In this document: positions 1 through 8,224 of the stretch, one piece after another
How positions within the stretch are numbered: the first letter of the stretch is position 1
Layout: each line of letters begins with the position of its first letter
Source of the DNA: Hymenobacter profundi
Lineage (GTDB): Bacteria > Bacteroidota > Bacteroidia > Cytophagales > Hymenobacteraceae
Direction: 5' to 3'
NCBI RefSeq assembly: GCF_019334315.1
Contig: NZ_JAHWGL010000001.1
Span: forward strand, 62,001 to 126,000
Length of the DNA: 64,000 nucleotides
Notes under the pieces: model-generated
What the model was told of the DNA's origin: nothing
Seen by the model: only the letters and a program-made list of their open reading frames with translations
Databases searched by the model: none
Program-made: the position numbers and the translations under genes

Positions 1-653
1 TGGGCGAGGGTAACCAGCTCGCGGGGGCTGGGCTGAAAGCTGGCGATGCGCAGAAAACGGGGCGTAGTGGGATCCAGCGCGGCGGCGGCTGTGAAAGCGG
101 CCGTGTCATCCATCGTCGTAAAGTCGATGTGCCAGTCGGCATCTTCCCAATAGCCAACCTGCTGCTGCCGAAAGTCGAACAGGGGAATGTTGTAGGTCAG
201 TACTTCAGCGAAGGCCCCGTTGAGGATAGACGTAGCGGCGATAGGGGCTTGGTCGAGGCGGCTCTGAAACTCGCGCCGCAGATCAAAATTGCGGTTCGCG
301 CCGGGAGCCTGCTGGGTGTAGTCGCTGCAAAAATCAGAGGGAATGAAACGAGGCACGTCGGCTGCTACGGCTGCCTGAAGCAGCTGGGTTTGCGCTTCCA
401 CAATGACTTCTCGCAAACCCGCCAGCACCGACACCACGCAGTCGGCCCCAGTGCAGGCTTGGGTGAGGGTAGGGAGGTCCGCAAAGTCGACGCGGCGCAC
501 CTCGATGCCCTGCTGGGTTAGGCTGTCAACTTTGGTGGAATTGGTTTCGGGGCGCACCAGCACCCGCACATGTGCACCACGCTGCTGCAGGGCATTTACA
601 ATACGGCTGCCAAGGTTACCCGTCGCGCCGGCCACTACAAGTAGAGGATTCAT
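1..653 (-). CDS. NmrA-like NAD(P)-binding oxidoreductase (3' end cut by window)
   Basis: The frame opens with ATG at 651-653 and stays open to the left edge, giving 217 visible residues with the C-terminus missing. A Rossmann glycine motif GATGNLG lies at residues 9-15. RFIPSDF at 102-108 matches the R-F-x-P-S-x-F motif of isoflavone-reductase/NmrA-like atypical short-chain dehydrogenases. Members either reduce small aromatic or quinone substrates or act as NAD(P) sensors, and the sequence does not decide between these. It lies 133 bp downstream of an AraC-type regulator on the same strand, which may control it. That link is inference. Full-length relatives are about 290-310 residues, so roughly 80-90 residues are probably missing. 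Confidence 0.85.
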   Translation of the reverse strand, partial: MNPLLVVAGATGNLGSRIVNALQQRGAHVRVLVRPETNSTKVDSLTQQGIEVRRVDFADLPTLTQACTGADCVVSVLAGLREVIVEAQTQLLQAAVAADVPRFIPSDFCSDYTQQAPGANRNFDLRREFQSRLDQAPIAATSILNGAFAEVLTYNIPLFDFRQQQVGYWEDADWHIDFTTMDDTAAFTAAAALDPTTPRFLRIASFQPSPRELVTLA

Positions 654-786
654 AGAAAGAGGGAAGAGGAAGAAACAGCCGCTTTGCCGCGGCCACTTTA
701 ACTACCCCAAAGGTCCTCAACCCTCTCTCGGCCCAACGCCTGATTCTTGCGCTTTACTTACACATTCTTGCGCTTGTGCGGCTAGC

Positions 787-1665
787 CTAGCCCTGCTGAA
801 ACGCACGCGGACTCTGACCCGTGGCCCGCTTAAAGGCAGCCGCAAAATGCGCCGGCGAGGCAAAGCCCAGCGCGTCGCCAATAGCCGCCACGGGCAGCTC
901 GCCGGCCCGCAGCAGGGCGCGGGCTTGTCGGATTTTCCAATCCAGCACGTACTGGTAGGGCGAGCGGCCAGTGGTGTGCTTGAAGCGGCGGGCGAAGTGA
1001 AAGACACTCAAATTGGCTAAGTCAGCCAGCGCTTCCAGCGTGATGGGTATCTCCGCGTGCGCCTCCAGATACGCGTCTATGCGCGTCAGAACTGCCGTGG
1101 GTAGGCGGCCCTGGGTCTGCCCCGGTAGGCGACGCTCAAAGGTAGCGTGGTGCTCAATCAAATGGTAGGAGAGGGCCGTGACCAACGACTCAGCATAAAG
1201 CTGACCCAGGGTATGCGCCCGCCCAGCCGCCGCAAGCAACTGCTGGCCTACTTGCGCCAATAGTCCGTCCTCGCTGCGAAACCGCTCGCGCAAAGCGAAG
1301 TACGCGAGGTCCAAATCGCGGCGGGCGCGTGTTTCCAGAGCCTGCGCATCCAAGTGCACATGAATGATGTCCGCGGGGCCATCCCACCCAAACGGACCAT
1401 ACTCTCCCTGTGGGTATAGACCGACATCTCCCCGACGAAACTGGTCAGCCTCCACATGCGCGCCAGTGCGCCTGCTGGCTACTACCGGCTGCTCCCCCTG
1501 GTGCACGAGTAGGAGGTGTTGCTCGTGGTAGTGCGCGGGTAGGGTCATTGCGTCCAGCTGATAGCGCTCAAGCCGCACCCCCGGCCAGTCCAGCGCCTGA
1601 GTGGTTGTCAGGGCCGGACGGTCGTATAGCTCGGAGGTGTAGACATGGGTAGTGAAGGCCGCCAT
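787..1665 (-). CDS. AraC family transcriptional regulator
   Basis: This is a 292-residue cytoplasmic DNA-binding protein. The N-terminal half resembles the cupin-like effector-binding domain of AraC proteins. The C-terminal ~100 residues form the double helix-turn-helix domain, with LEALADLANLSVFHFARRFK as the first helix pair and GFASPAHFAAAFKRATGQSP as the typical second one. ATG at 1665 is preferred over a TTG three codons upstream. It precedes the NmrA-like gene on the same strand, a common pairing of regulator and small-molecule reductase. The effector is unknown. Confidence 0.9.
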   Translation of the reverse strand: MAAFTTHVYTSELYDRPALTTTQALDWPGVRLERYQLDAMTLPAHYHEQHLLLVHQGEQPVVASRRTGAHVEADQFRRGDVGLYPQGEYGPFGWDGPADIIHVHLDAQALETRARRDLDLAYFALRERFRSEDGLLAQVGQQLLAAAGRAHTLGQLYAESLVTALSYHLIEHHATFERRLPGQTQGRLPTAVLTRIDAYLEAHAEIPITLEALADLANLSVFHFARRFKHTTGRSPYQYVLDWKIRQARALLRAGELPVAAIGDALGFASPAHFAAAFKRATGQSPRAFQQG

Positions 1666-1801
1666 AAGGAGCAAGGTATACCGTGAAACAGGTAGATAGC
1701 AAAGCTGTTTAACAGGTCATTTTAGATCATTCTGACCATTACGATTCAGCAAACGGACGCCAGATCAAGCTGACAGTTAGAGACCTAAACAGCTTTAGTG
1801 C

Positions 1802-2437
1802 CTACCTAAAGTTGTAGGGGTAGCCGATGCCTTGTAGGTCTGCCTCTAGCTCGGCCCAGTCTTCTAGTTCGCTGTTGATAGCTAGAGCCGTGTCTTTTGT
1901 GAGTGATTCATGACGATAAATGGCCGCTACGGCGTCAGCAGCAATGGGCTGCCGGTCGGTTTCGTCGAGGTAGTACTCGGTGGCCCACTCGGTGTAGGTA
2001 GCAGGTTGTTGGTCGAAGATGAATAATAGCTCCTCGGAGCCATCGTCTTCGTTTTCTACTACGCCGGTTTGCCAGCCGTGCGCAGGCGTGTACCACAGGC
2101 AAAACGTGGTGCCAATAGAGTTGACCGGCTCCCCAAACATGAACTCATCAAACGCATCGGGTAGGCCGCGGGTCACCTGTGCTTTGTCGGGTTGGTCGTA
2201 GTCGGCAAGGAAACCGTTGATGACGCAGCCTTCCGGTCGGAATAGCACCAGCATCTGGTCGCCTTCGCCATCAGCCATTTCAAATAACTCCTCACTTTCA
2301 TCCCACGCCGGGTTGTAGGTGTAATACCGATACTCAGGCTCCGGAGCATTAACGGCATCCAGCACCGCCAGCGACTGGCACAAGCGGCGTAGAGCGTCTA
2401 TATCAGGTAGGGCAGTTGGATTTAGGGTAGAAAGCAT
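1802..2437 (-). CDS. conserved protein of unknown function
   Basis: A 211-residue acidic, soluble protein starting at ATG 2437, with no signal peptide or membrane segment. It is rich in Asp, Glu, Trp and Tyr, with blocks such as EYRYYTYNPAWDE near residue 35 and GTTFCLWYTP near 108. The overall look resembles small cytoplasmic Bacteroidota proteins related to 2-cysteine-less immunity or SMI1-like families, but I cannot assign a named domain. It is divergent from the next gene at 2526, with 88 bp between them. Confidence 0.6.
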   Translation of the reverse strand: MLSTLNPTALPDIDALRRLCQSLAVLDAVNAPEPEYRYYTYNPAWDESEELFEMADGEGDQMLVLFRPEGCVINGFLADYDQPDKAQVTRGLPDAFDEFMFGEPVNSIGTTFCLWYTPAHGWQTGVVENEDDGSEELLFIFDQQPATYTEWATEYYLDETDRQPIAADAVAAIYRHESLTKDTALAINSELEDWAELEADLQGIGYPYNFR

Positions 2438-2525
2438 AGGTAGGCGGAATGCGTGATAAAAGGGTCAACGGAAAGCGGCAGGATGAGGCTGGGTAGGTTA
2501 TCTTGGCGGCTCACCTCGTTTTCAA

Positions 2526-3407
2526 ATGCAAGTATACTCTTATTGGGCACGCGCCACCCTCGATTGTGCCGATGCGGTGGGTTTGCCCTACCACCTCACG
2601 GCATACGCCGGCAGCGACGACAGTGATGCAGCGGCTAAACAGGCCGTTGGGCAGCTCCTGCATACGCGCCATGCCCGTCTGCTGGCCAACCAGGCGCTGG
2701 CCGAATACCCTACGGGTAGCGCTCCGCTCCGGGAAGAGCTGATACAGCGCCTACACAGCAAGCAGGGCGAATTAGTAGGAGCCCTCACGCGCAACCACTA
2801 CGGAAGCATCGTGCTGAATACGCTGGCCGTTATGTTTCTGGATATAGATGCAGTAGACCTACGGGAGCGAATTTATCCAACACCGCCACCACTCAGCGTA
2901 GCCGAGTTTTTTCGACGGCTTTTCAGTCCGCCGCCAGCCCCAGTATACCGCGACTTGGATGAGTCGCTGCAACTGCGCCTCACGGCTTGGCTGCACCAGC
3001 ACCCCGACTGGAATTTTCGGGTGTACCGCACCCGGTTGGGGTTCCGGCTGTTGGTCACCCATCAGCTCCTGACTCCTGACACTGCCGCCGCACAAGCCGT
3101 CTTCACCGCGTTCCGCACCGATGCTACGTACGTGCGCCTGTGTCAGAAACAGCATTGCTACCGTGCCCGGCTTAGTCCGAAGCCTTGGCGCGTGGGGTGG
3201 CAGCGTCCCCGGTTGGTGTTCCCCTACGACACGCCCGCGCAGCAGCAAGAGCAACGAGAATGGGAACAGGAGTACGCAGACCGCAGCGCTGTTTACTCCG
3301 TGTGTGAGTGGGTAGGTGAATATGGAAGCGGCCAGGTGTGCCCAGACGCCGCACAAGTGATTGAACTACACGACGCCGCTTGCCTTGGAAAAGGCAAACT
3401 GGCGTAG
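2526..3407 (+). CDS. conserved protein of unknown function
   Basis: A 293-residue soluble protein starting at ATG 2526. It has a recognisable but unnamed conserved core: ITRNHYG-like and LNTLAVMFLDID (about residues 88-110), then WNFRVYRTRLGFRLLVTHQ at about 160-178. The LD-D acidic triad followed by a basic R-x-YRT stretch recalls a nucleotidyl or primase-like fold, but that is only a guess. It ends 4 bp from the convergent mnmE gene. Its 3' part (3193-3407) is the outermost visible stretch of the giant inverted repeat and recurs at 63786-64000. Confidence 0.65.
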   Translation: MQVYSYWARATLDCADAVGLPYHLTAYAGSDDSDAAAKQAVGQLLHTRHARLLANQALAEYPTGSAPLREELIQRLHSKQGELVGALTRNHYGSIVLNTLAVMFLDIDAVDLRERIYPTPPPLSVAEFFRRLFSPPPAPVYRDLDESLQLRLTAWLHQHPDWNFRVYRTRLGFRLLVTHQLLTPDTAAAQAVFTAFRTDATYVRLCQKQHCYRARLSPKPWRVGWQRPRLVFPYDTPAQQQEQREWEQEYADRSAVYSVCEWVGEYGSGQVCPDAAQVIELHDAACLGKGKLA

Positions 3408-3411
3408 GCCA

Positions 3412-4803
3412 CTACTTCCCGATACAAAACTGCGTGAAGATGCTGGTCAGCAGGTCGTCGTTGGAAATCTCACCGGTGATTTCGCCCAGCGCAGCTAGGG
3501 CCTGGCGCAGGTCGGCGGCAACCAGCTCGGTACCGGCGCCGGTGGCAAGGCCTACCAGCACCGCATCAAGGGCCACGATGGTGGCTTCGAGGCTGCGGGC
3601 GTGGCGCAGGTTGGTGACGATGGTGCTGCTGCCGGTGCGGTCGAGGCCGGCGCCGCGGACGTGCTCGAGCAAAGCCGTTTGGAGCTCGTCGAGACCGTCG
3701 CCGCGGGAGGCGGCAATAAGCACGGTATCGGGACGGGCGCTGAAGGTGCTGATTTCGTCGTCGGAAGCCACGTCGAGCTTGTTGCCCACGGCCACTACCG
3801 GCACGCCGGTGGGTAGGCGCAGGTCCTCAATCTCTGCTTCAAGTTGCGCGGGTGAAGTGCTCGTAATATCAAATAGATACAACACAACGGCCGCTTGCAA
3901 TACGCGCTGGCGAGTGCGCTCTACCCCAATGGATTCCACCACGTCGGTGGTGTCGCGCAGGCCGGCCGTATCCACAAAGCGGAAGCGGATGCCGTCGATG
4001 CTTACCTCATCCTCAATCAGGTCGCGAGTGGTACCGGCAATGGCCGATACGATGGCGCGCTCCTCGTGCAGTAGGGCATTCAGGAGGGTAGACTTGCCCG
4101 CGTTGGGACGGCCGGCAATAACGGTGGTTACGCCGTTTTTGATGACGTTGCCTAGCTCAAACGAGCGCAGCAGCTTGCGCACCAGCGTCTGCACTTCCTG
4201 GCTCAATGCCACCAAACCGGTGCGGTCGGCAAATTCTACGTCCTCTTCGCCAAAGTCCAGCTCCAGTTCCAGCAACGAGGCAAACTGCACCAGCCGCGCC
4301 CGCAAGTCGCGCAGCTCACGCGAGAAGCCGCCGCGCATCTGCTGCATAGCTACCTGGTGCGACAAGGCTGAGTCGGCCGCAATGAGGTCAGCCACGGCTT
4401 CGGCCTGGGCCAGATCGAGGGCACCACGCAGAAAAGCCCGCTTGGTGAACTCGCCGGGCTCGGCTAGCCGGGCGCCGCAGCGCACCAGCAGCATCAGCAA
4501 CTGCTGCACAATGTAGTTGGAGCCGTGGCAGCTGATTTCCACCACATCCTCGCGGGTGTAGGAGCGCGGTCCTCGAAACAACGACACCACCACCTCGTCA
4601 ATAATTCTACCCTCGTCGCGGATGGTGCCATAGTGCATCGTGTGGCCGCGCTGGTCGGACAGCTGATGGCCGTGAAACACTAGGTCCGTAATGCCAATGG
4701 CCGACGGACCAGAGAGGCGCAGCACCGCAATGGCGCCCGCGCCCGGCGGCGTCGACAGGGCAATGATGGTATCAGAAAGGGTAGGGGGAAGGAAAGCAGC
4801 CAC
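3412..4803 (-). CDS. mnmE: tRNA modification GTPase MnmE (TrmE)
   Basis: MnmE acts with MnmG to add the carboxymethylaminomethyl group at C5 of the wobble uridine of certain tRNAs. The protein has 463 residues, normal for the family. Its N-terminal folate-binding domain opens with DTIIALSTPPGAGAIAVLRLSG-type sequence. The inserted G domain carries GRPNAGKS at 231-238, GTTRD at 257-261, DTAG at 278-281 and a GNKLD guanine-specificity motif. The C-terminus ends CIGK, the invariant C-[IL]-G-K with its essential Cys. The start is GTG at 4803. It is convergent with the gene ending at 3407. Confidence 0.97.
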   Translation of the reverse strand: MAAFLPPTLSDTIIALSTPPGAGAIAVLRLSGPSAIGITDLVFHGHQLSDQRGHTMHYGTIRDEGRIIDEVVVSLFRGPRSYTREDVVEISCHGSNYIVQQLLMLLVRCGARLAEPGEFTKRAFLRGALDLAQAEAVADLIAADSALSHQVAMQQMRGGFSRELRDLRARLVQFASLLELELDFGEEDVEFADRTGLVALSQEVQTLVRKLLRSFELGNVIKNGVTTVIAGRPNAGKSTLLNALLHEERAIVSAIAGTTRDLIEDEVSIDGIRFRFVDTAGLRDTTDVVESIGVERTRQRVLQAAVVLYLFDITSTSPAQLEAEIEDLRLPTGVPVVAVGNKLDVASDDEISTFSARPDTVLIAASRGDGLDELQTALLEHVRGAGLDRTGSSTIVTNLRHARSLEATIVALDAVLVGLATGAGTELVAADLRQALAALGEITGEISNDDLLTSIFTQFCIGK

Positions 4804-4906
4804 GGAGAAAAATCTAAGCTAATTCGGTCGTAAAAATACGTATGTTACCCTAACACGGATTGTGGAGGCAGCGTGCCGCCAGACAGGGTAGAAGGGGGCA
4901 CTGCCC

Positions 4907-5566
4907 CTACTGCGTCACCATCAGATTGCGGCTTACTTCCGCCGAAATCAATGCTTTTTGCTGTTGGTTAACCCTGATTTCAAGCGAATTATCAAAGTCT
5001 ACCTTATCCAGTACTTCAAGCTGCGCGCCCAGGCTCAGGCCTACCTTATCTAGGTAACGCAGGAAAGCAGGTGAGGTGTCTTTCACGGCTACCACGGTGC
5101 CGTGCTCGCCGGGTGTGAGGTCGGCTACTAGGCGGCTGCGGGGGCGCTGCACGGCGCCATCCTCGCTCGGAATCGGGTCGCCGTGGGGGTCGAGTTGGGG
5201 GAAGCCCAAGAATTCGTCGAGCCGGCGCAGCAGCAAGGGCGACTGCAAATGTTCCATTTCCTCGGCTACCTCGTGCACCTCGTCCCAGTTGAAGCCCAGC
5301 GTTTGGACTAGAAACACTTCCCACAGCCGGTGCCGCCGAATAGTGAGCAAGGCCACCTGCCTACCCTCGCGGGTGAGGGTAGCCCCCCGGTAGCGCTGGT
5401 AATCCAGCAACCCTTTCTCCCCGAGGCGGCGCAGCATGTCTGTCACCGAGGCCGCCCGCGTTTGCAACGCCTCCGCAATGCGGTTGGTGCTGACCTCCAC
5501 ACCGGGCTCGGCTTCAGAGAGTTTGTAGATGGCCTTTAGGTAATTTTCCTCGGTGAAGCTAGGCAA
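4907..5566 (-). CDS. DtxR/MntR-family metal-dependent transcriptional repressor
   Basis: This 219-residue protein has the three-part DtxR layout. A winged helix covers about residues 1-64 (FTEENYLKAIYKLSE, then RAASVTDMLRRLGEKGLL). The dimerisation and metal domain contains RRHRLWE and EVAEEMEHLQSP, with His and Glu ligands. A C-terminal FeoA/SH3-like domain covers about 145-219. The family represses iron or manganese uptake genes when metal-loaded; which metal applies here is not decidable. The start is TTG at 5566, chosen because translation then begins exactly at the conserved family start and no ATG is available. It follows mnmE on the same strand with the mnmE start 103 bp downstream. 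Confidence 0.9.
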   Translation of the reverse strand: MPSFTEENYLKAIYKLSEAEPGVEVSTNRIAEALQTRAASVTDMLRRLGEKGLLDYQRYRGATLTREGRQVALLTIRRHRLWEVFLVQTLGFNWDEVHEVAEEMEHLQSPLLLRRLDEFLGFPQLDPHGDPIPSEDGAVQRPRSRLVADLTPGEHGTVVAVKDTSPAFLRYLDKVGLSLGAQLEVLDKVDFDNSLEIRVNQQQKALISAEVSRNLMVTQ

Positions 5567-5647
5567 GGGGAAATGGTGAAATTGTGGGATAGTGAAAAGG
5601 TGAGTTTTCGTTCTGTCATTATAGGCTGTCTGTTAGCTTAAACCCGT

Positions 5648-5758
5648 CCCTCTGTCATCCTGAGCTTGCGAAGTACCTTATGGCAATTGAACGAGTCGTT
5701 GTTACGAATATCGTTCACGCGTGAGAAGGTCCTTCGCTCCTCTCAGGATGACAGAGGG
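5648..5758. repeat. dispersed hairpin repeat, TGTCATCCTGAG family
   Basis: An imperfect inverted repeat. The arms begin CCCTCTGTCATCCTGAG on both strands, continue with GCGAAG(T/G)ACCTT, and surround an asymmetric core containing GTTCAATTGCC-type sequence and AACGAGTCGTT. The same design occurs at 26031-26147 and at the palindrome axis (33541-33652). There is no coding capacity. It lies between fabH and the DtxR-type gene. Confidence 0.85.
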
Positions 5759-5796
5759 TACGGTTCGAGATGACAGCCAAGCTAACAGGTGATGAT

Positions 5797-6807
5797 TTAC
5801 CACTTAATCAGAGCCGATGCCCAGGTGAAGCCGGAGCCGAAGGCAGCCAGGCAAACCAAATCGCCGCGCTTTACTTTGCCTTCTTGTACGGCTTCGCTCA
5901 GCGCAATTGGAATAGAAGCGGCGGTAGTATTACCGTAACGCTGAATGTTGCTGAAGATTTTATCGTCCGATAAACCCATTTTCTGCTGCACGTACTGCGT
6001 AATGCGCAGGTTGGCTTGGTGCGGGATCAGCATATCGATGTCCTGAGGCTGCATGCCATTCTGGTCCAGTGCTTCCTTGATGACCTGCGGAAAGCGCACT
6101 ACAGCGTGCTTGAACACGTTCTGGCCGTTCATGTAGGGGTACATATCGGGCTCATGGGCAATGGCGTAATCTACGCGGCCTTCGCGGTTCGAGCCGGGCT
6201 CTTTCACAATCAGCTCCTCGGCGTGCTCGCCCTGGGAGTGCAGGTGGGTGCTCAGGATGCCGTGGCCTTCCTGGGTGCTGGGACGCAGTACCACGGCGCC
6301 AGCGCCATCGCCAAAAATAACGGATACAGCCCGCCCACGCGTCGATTTATCGAGGCCCGAGGAGTGAATTTCGGAGCCTACCACCAGTACCGTATCATAC
6401 ATGCCGGTCTTGATGAACTGATCAGCCATGGAAAGCGAGTAGATGAAGCCCGAACACTGGTTGCGCACGTCGAACGCCGGGGTAGCTTCTTTCATACCCA
6501 GCTCGCGCTGCAACAGCACCCCCGAGCCAGGGAAAAAGTAGTCGGGAGAGAGGGTAGCAAACACGATGAGCTGCACATCGTCGGGGGTGAGGCCGGCGGC
6601 TTCTAGAGCCCGGCGGGCGGCTTTGGCGCCCATGTTGGCGGTGGTGTCTACGCCTTCCGTAAACCAGCGCCGCTCCTTGATGCCCGTGCGCTCCTGAATC
6701 CAGGCATCGGTGGTTTCCATGAGCTGTTCAATGTCGGCATTGGTCACCACACGCTCGGGTACATAGTGACCGACGCCGGCAATTTCAGAATAACGCAGAG
6801 TAGACAT
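5797..6807 (-). CDS. fabH: 3-oxoacyl-ACP synthase III (KAS III)
   Basis: FabH condenses acetyl-CoA (or branched acyl-CoA) with malonyl-ACP to start fatty-acid synthesis. The catalytic triad is visible: Cys118 in NQCSGF, His in LIPHQANLRI and Asn in RYGNTTAASIP. FGDGAGAVVL and a C-terminal GSGFTWASALIKW complete the thiolase-fold signature. ATG at 6807 gives 336 residues, the usual length. A longer frame would add 27 residues unlike the family. Bacteroidota often carry several FabH copies, so a role in a secondary lipid pathway is possible. Confidence 0.95.
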   Translation of the reverse strand: MSTLRYSEIAGVGHYVPERVVTNADIEQLMETTDAWIQERTGIKERRWFTEGVDTTANMGAKAARRALEAAGLTPDDVQLIVFATLSPDYFFPGSGVLLQRELGMKEATPAFDVRNQCSGFIYSLSMADQFIKTGMYDTVLVVGSEIHSSGLDKSTRGRAVSVIFGDGAGAVVLRPSTQEGHGILSTHLHSQGEHAEELIVKEPGSNREGRVDYAIAHEPDMYPYMNGQNVFKHAVVRFPQVIKEALDQNGMQPQDIDMLIPHQANLRITQYVQQKMGLSDDKIFSNIQRYGNTTAASIPIALSEAVQEGKVKRGDLVCLAAFGSGFTWASALIKW

Positions 6808-6909
6808 AGGGGGAGAGAGTTTGGGTGGGCAGCGAAACAAAGAAAACAGGTGGTCGAAGGTAAAAAAAACGCCGACCCTATTATGCAAACGGGTCGCGAA
6901 GGTCGGTAG

Positions 6910-8052
6910 TTACCGGATAGCATCTACTACGGACCACAATTTTGCCGCTTCCGAAGCCCAGAATACATCCGTAGGAATGCCATGAGGGTAGAAACGAGTT
7001 GCCCGCAGATCGGCTGCTAAAGCGGTTGCGTTGGGCTGCGCGAAATCTGCGCAGGGTAGGGCCGCCGTGTATGCCTGCGTTGCGGCCAGCCACAGCGCAT
7101 TGTAGGGTAGCAGCATGGGGAGGCCGTGGGCAGCGTACTCAAACAGTTTAGTGGGCACGCAACGCCAGCTACTCGGGTGAGGCTGGTAGGGCAACAGTCC
7201 CAGGTGGCTACGCTGGATGACCCGAACCACCTCGCGGTGCGGCACGAGCTGGTCGCCGCCAAGCAGCGTCAATGCCTCGGGGGCCGCCGTCACGGCTTGT
7301 TGCAGGCGGCGCAGCACCTCCGGCTGCTGGCAAAAGCCGATGATGGTGAGGCGGGCCGTGGGCCATACCTGCCTGAATGCGTGCGTGAAGGCAATGGCGT
7401 CGAACACGCCATTCAGCTCCGAAATGGTGCCGGAGTACAGCAGTTCCAGCGGTGCCGGGAGCATGGGTAGGGCGTGCGGCGCGGCAGAAGCAGGCTCGTT
7501 GGGTGGCGGCTGGTACTTGTTTTCCAGAATAACCGAGTTGTTGAGTGTGGCAAAGGGTAGCTCCTCGGCGTAGCTGCGTTCGGCCAGCACCAGGGCAGCG
7601 GCCCGCCGTGTCGCTGCCGTTTCGATGCGGCGCACCAACTTGGCCAGCAGCTGCCGCAGTACATGCGGGTAGACCTGCTGGGTCAGGATGTTGAGGGCGT
7701 AGTTTTCCCGCACATCATATATAAAATGACGCTCCCTACCCTGGCTGCACCATAGCCGCGTGAGCGGGAGCAGCTCTGGCGCGTGCACGAATACCAACTG
7801 TGGTCGTAGCTGACGCAACAATTGCCAGTAGCGCCACTGCGCGGCTAGGCGCTGCCAACTCAGGCGCGAGCCGGCCAGCAGCTCGTGGGTGTGCAGGTTA
7901 GTTGGCGCACCGGGTGGGTGCGGAGCGCGGCGGCCGGCTACGTGCACCTGTATCCCGAGCCGCTCAGCCAGCGTACGGCCAAACTTCCCGAACATACGGG
8001 TGTCGTCGAGGGGCTTAAGGACGGAGGCAAGTAGGATCGTAGTAGGCGGCAT
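6910..8052 (-). CDS. glycosyltransferase, GT4/GT-B type
   Basis: A 380-residue predicted cytoplasmic glycosyltransferase. The N-terminus MPPTTILLASVLKPLDDTRMFGKFG and the C-terminal half YSGTISELNGVFDA, LTIIGFC and PTKLFEYAAHGLPMLLP follow the GT-B layout. The last segment is the nucleotide-sugar binding E-x7-like region with Glu in KLFEYAAHGLP. ATG 8052 is chosen. A longer open frame to 8151 only translates the flanking repeat at 8107-8149. It lies 102 bp upstream of fabH on the same strand. Substrates are unknown. Confidence 0.85.
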   Translation of the reverse strand: MPPTTILLASVLKPLDDTRMFGKFGRTLAERLGIQVHVAGRRAPHPPGAPTNLHTHELLAGSRLSWQRLAAQWRYWQLLRQLRPQLVFVHAPELLPLTRLWCSQGRERHFIYDVRENYALNILTQQVYPHVLRQLLAKLVRRIETAATRRAAALVLAERSYAEELPFATLNNSVILENKYQPPPNEPASAAPHALPMLPAPLELLYSGTISELNGVFDAIAFTHAFRQVWPTARLTIIGFCQQPEVLRRLQQAVTAAPEALTLLGGDQLVPHREVVRVIQRSHLGLLPYQPHPSSWRCVPTKLFEYAAHGLPMLLPYNALWLAATQAYTAALPCADFAQPNATALAADLRATRFYPHGIPTDVFWASEAAKLWSVVDAIR

Positions 8053-8106
8053 CGTTGGGGCCAAAGATGCCGGTTTTAGGGCGGGTTTGAAAGGGTAAGC
8101 GTATTT

Positions 8107-8149
8107 GTCATTCTGAGCGTAGCGAGGAGTCTGAATCCGTAGTTCAGAC
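8107..8149. repeat. half copy of GTCATTC(C/T)GAG-type repeat
   Basis: GTCATTCTGAGCGTAGCGAG followed by GAGTCTGA is nearly the same as one arm of the inverted repeat at 23844-23967. Here only one arm is present, ending in a short TCTGAA/TTCAGA inversion. It lies in the divergent gap between the glycosyltransferase and the M28 peptidase, so it could affect the promoters, but no function is evident. Confidence 0.7.
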
Positions 8150-8224
8150 AATCCCTAGCCTGACAAACTGGTTTCTTTTCTCTATCATAGCCTTCCGCAT
8201 CTATTTATCTATTCTCTCCTCCGC

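Noticed and set aside
3380-4516. 378-codon plus-strand frame opposite mnmE
   Set aside because: Low-complexity Ser/Arg-rich translation, wholly antisense to a textbook MnmE gene. Such shadows are common in GC-rich DNA.
8053-8151. N-terminal extension of the glycosyltransferase
   Set aside because: The added residues translate the dispersed repeat at 8107-8149, and the family-like sequence starts at ATG 8052.
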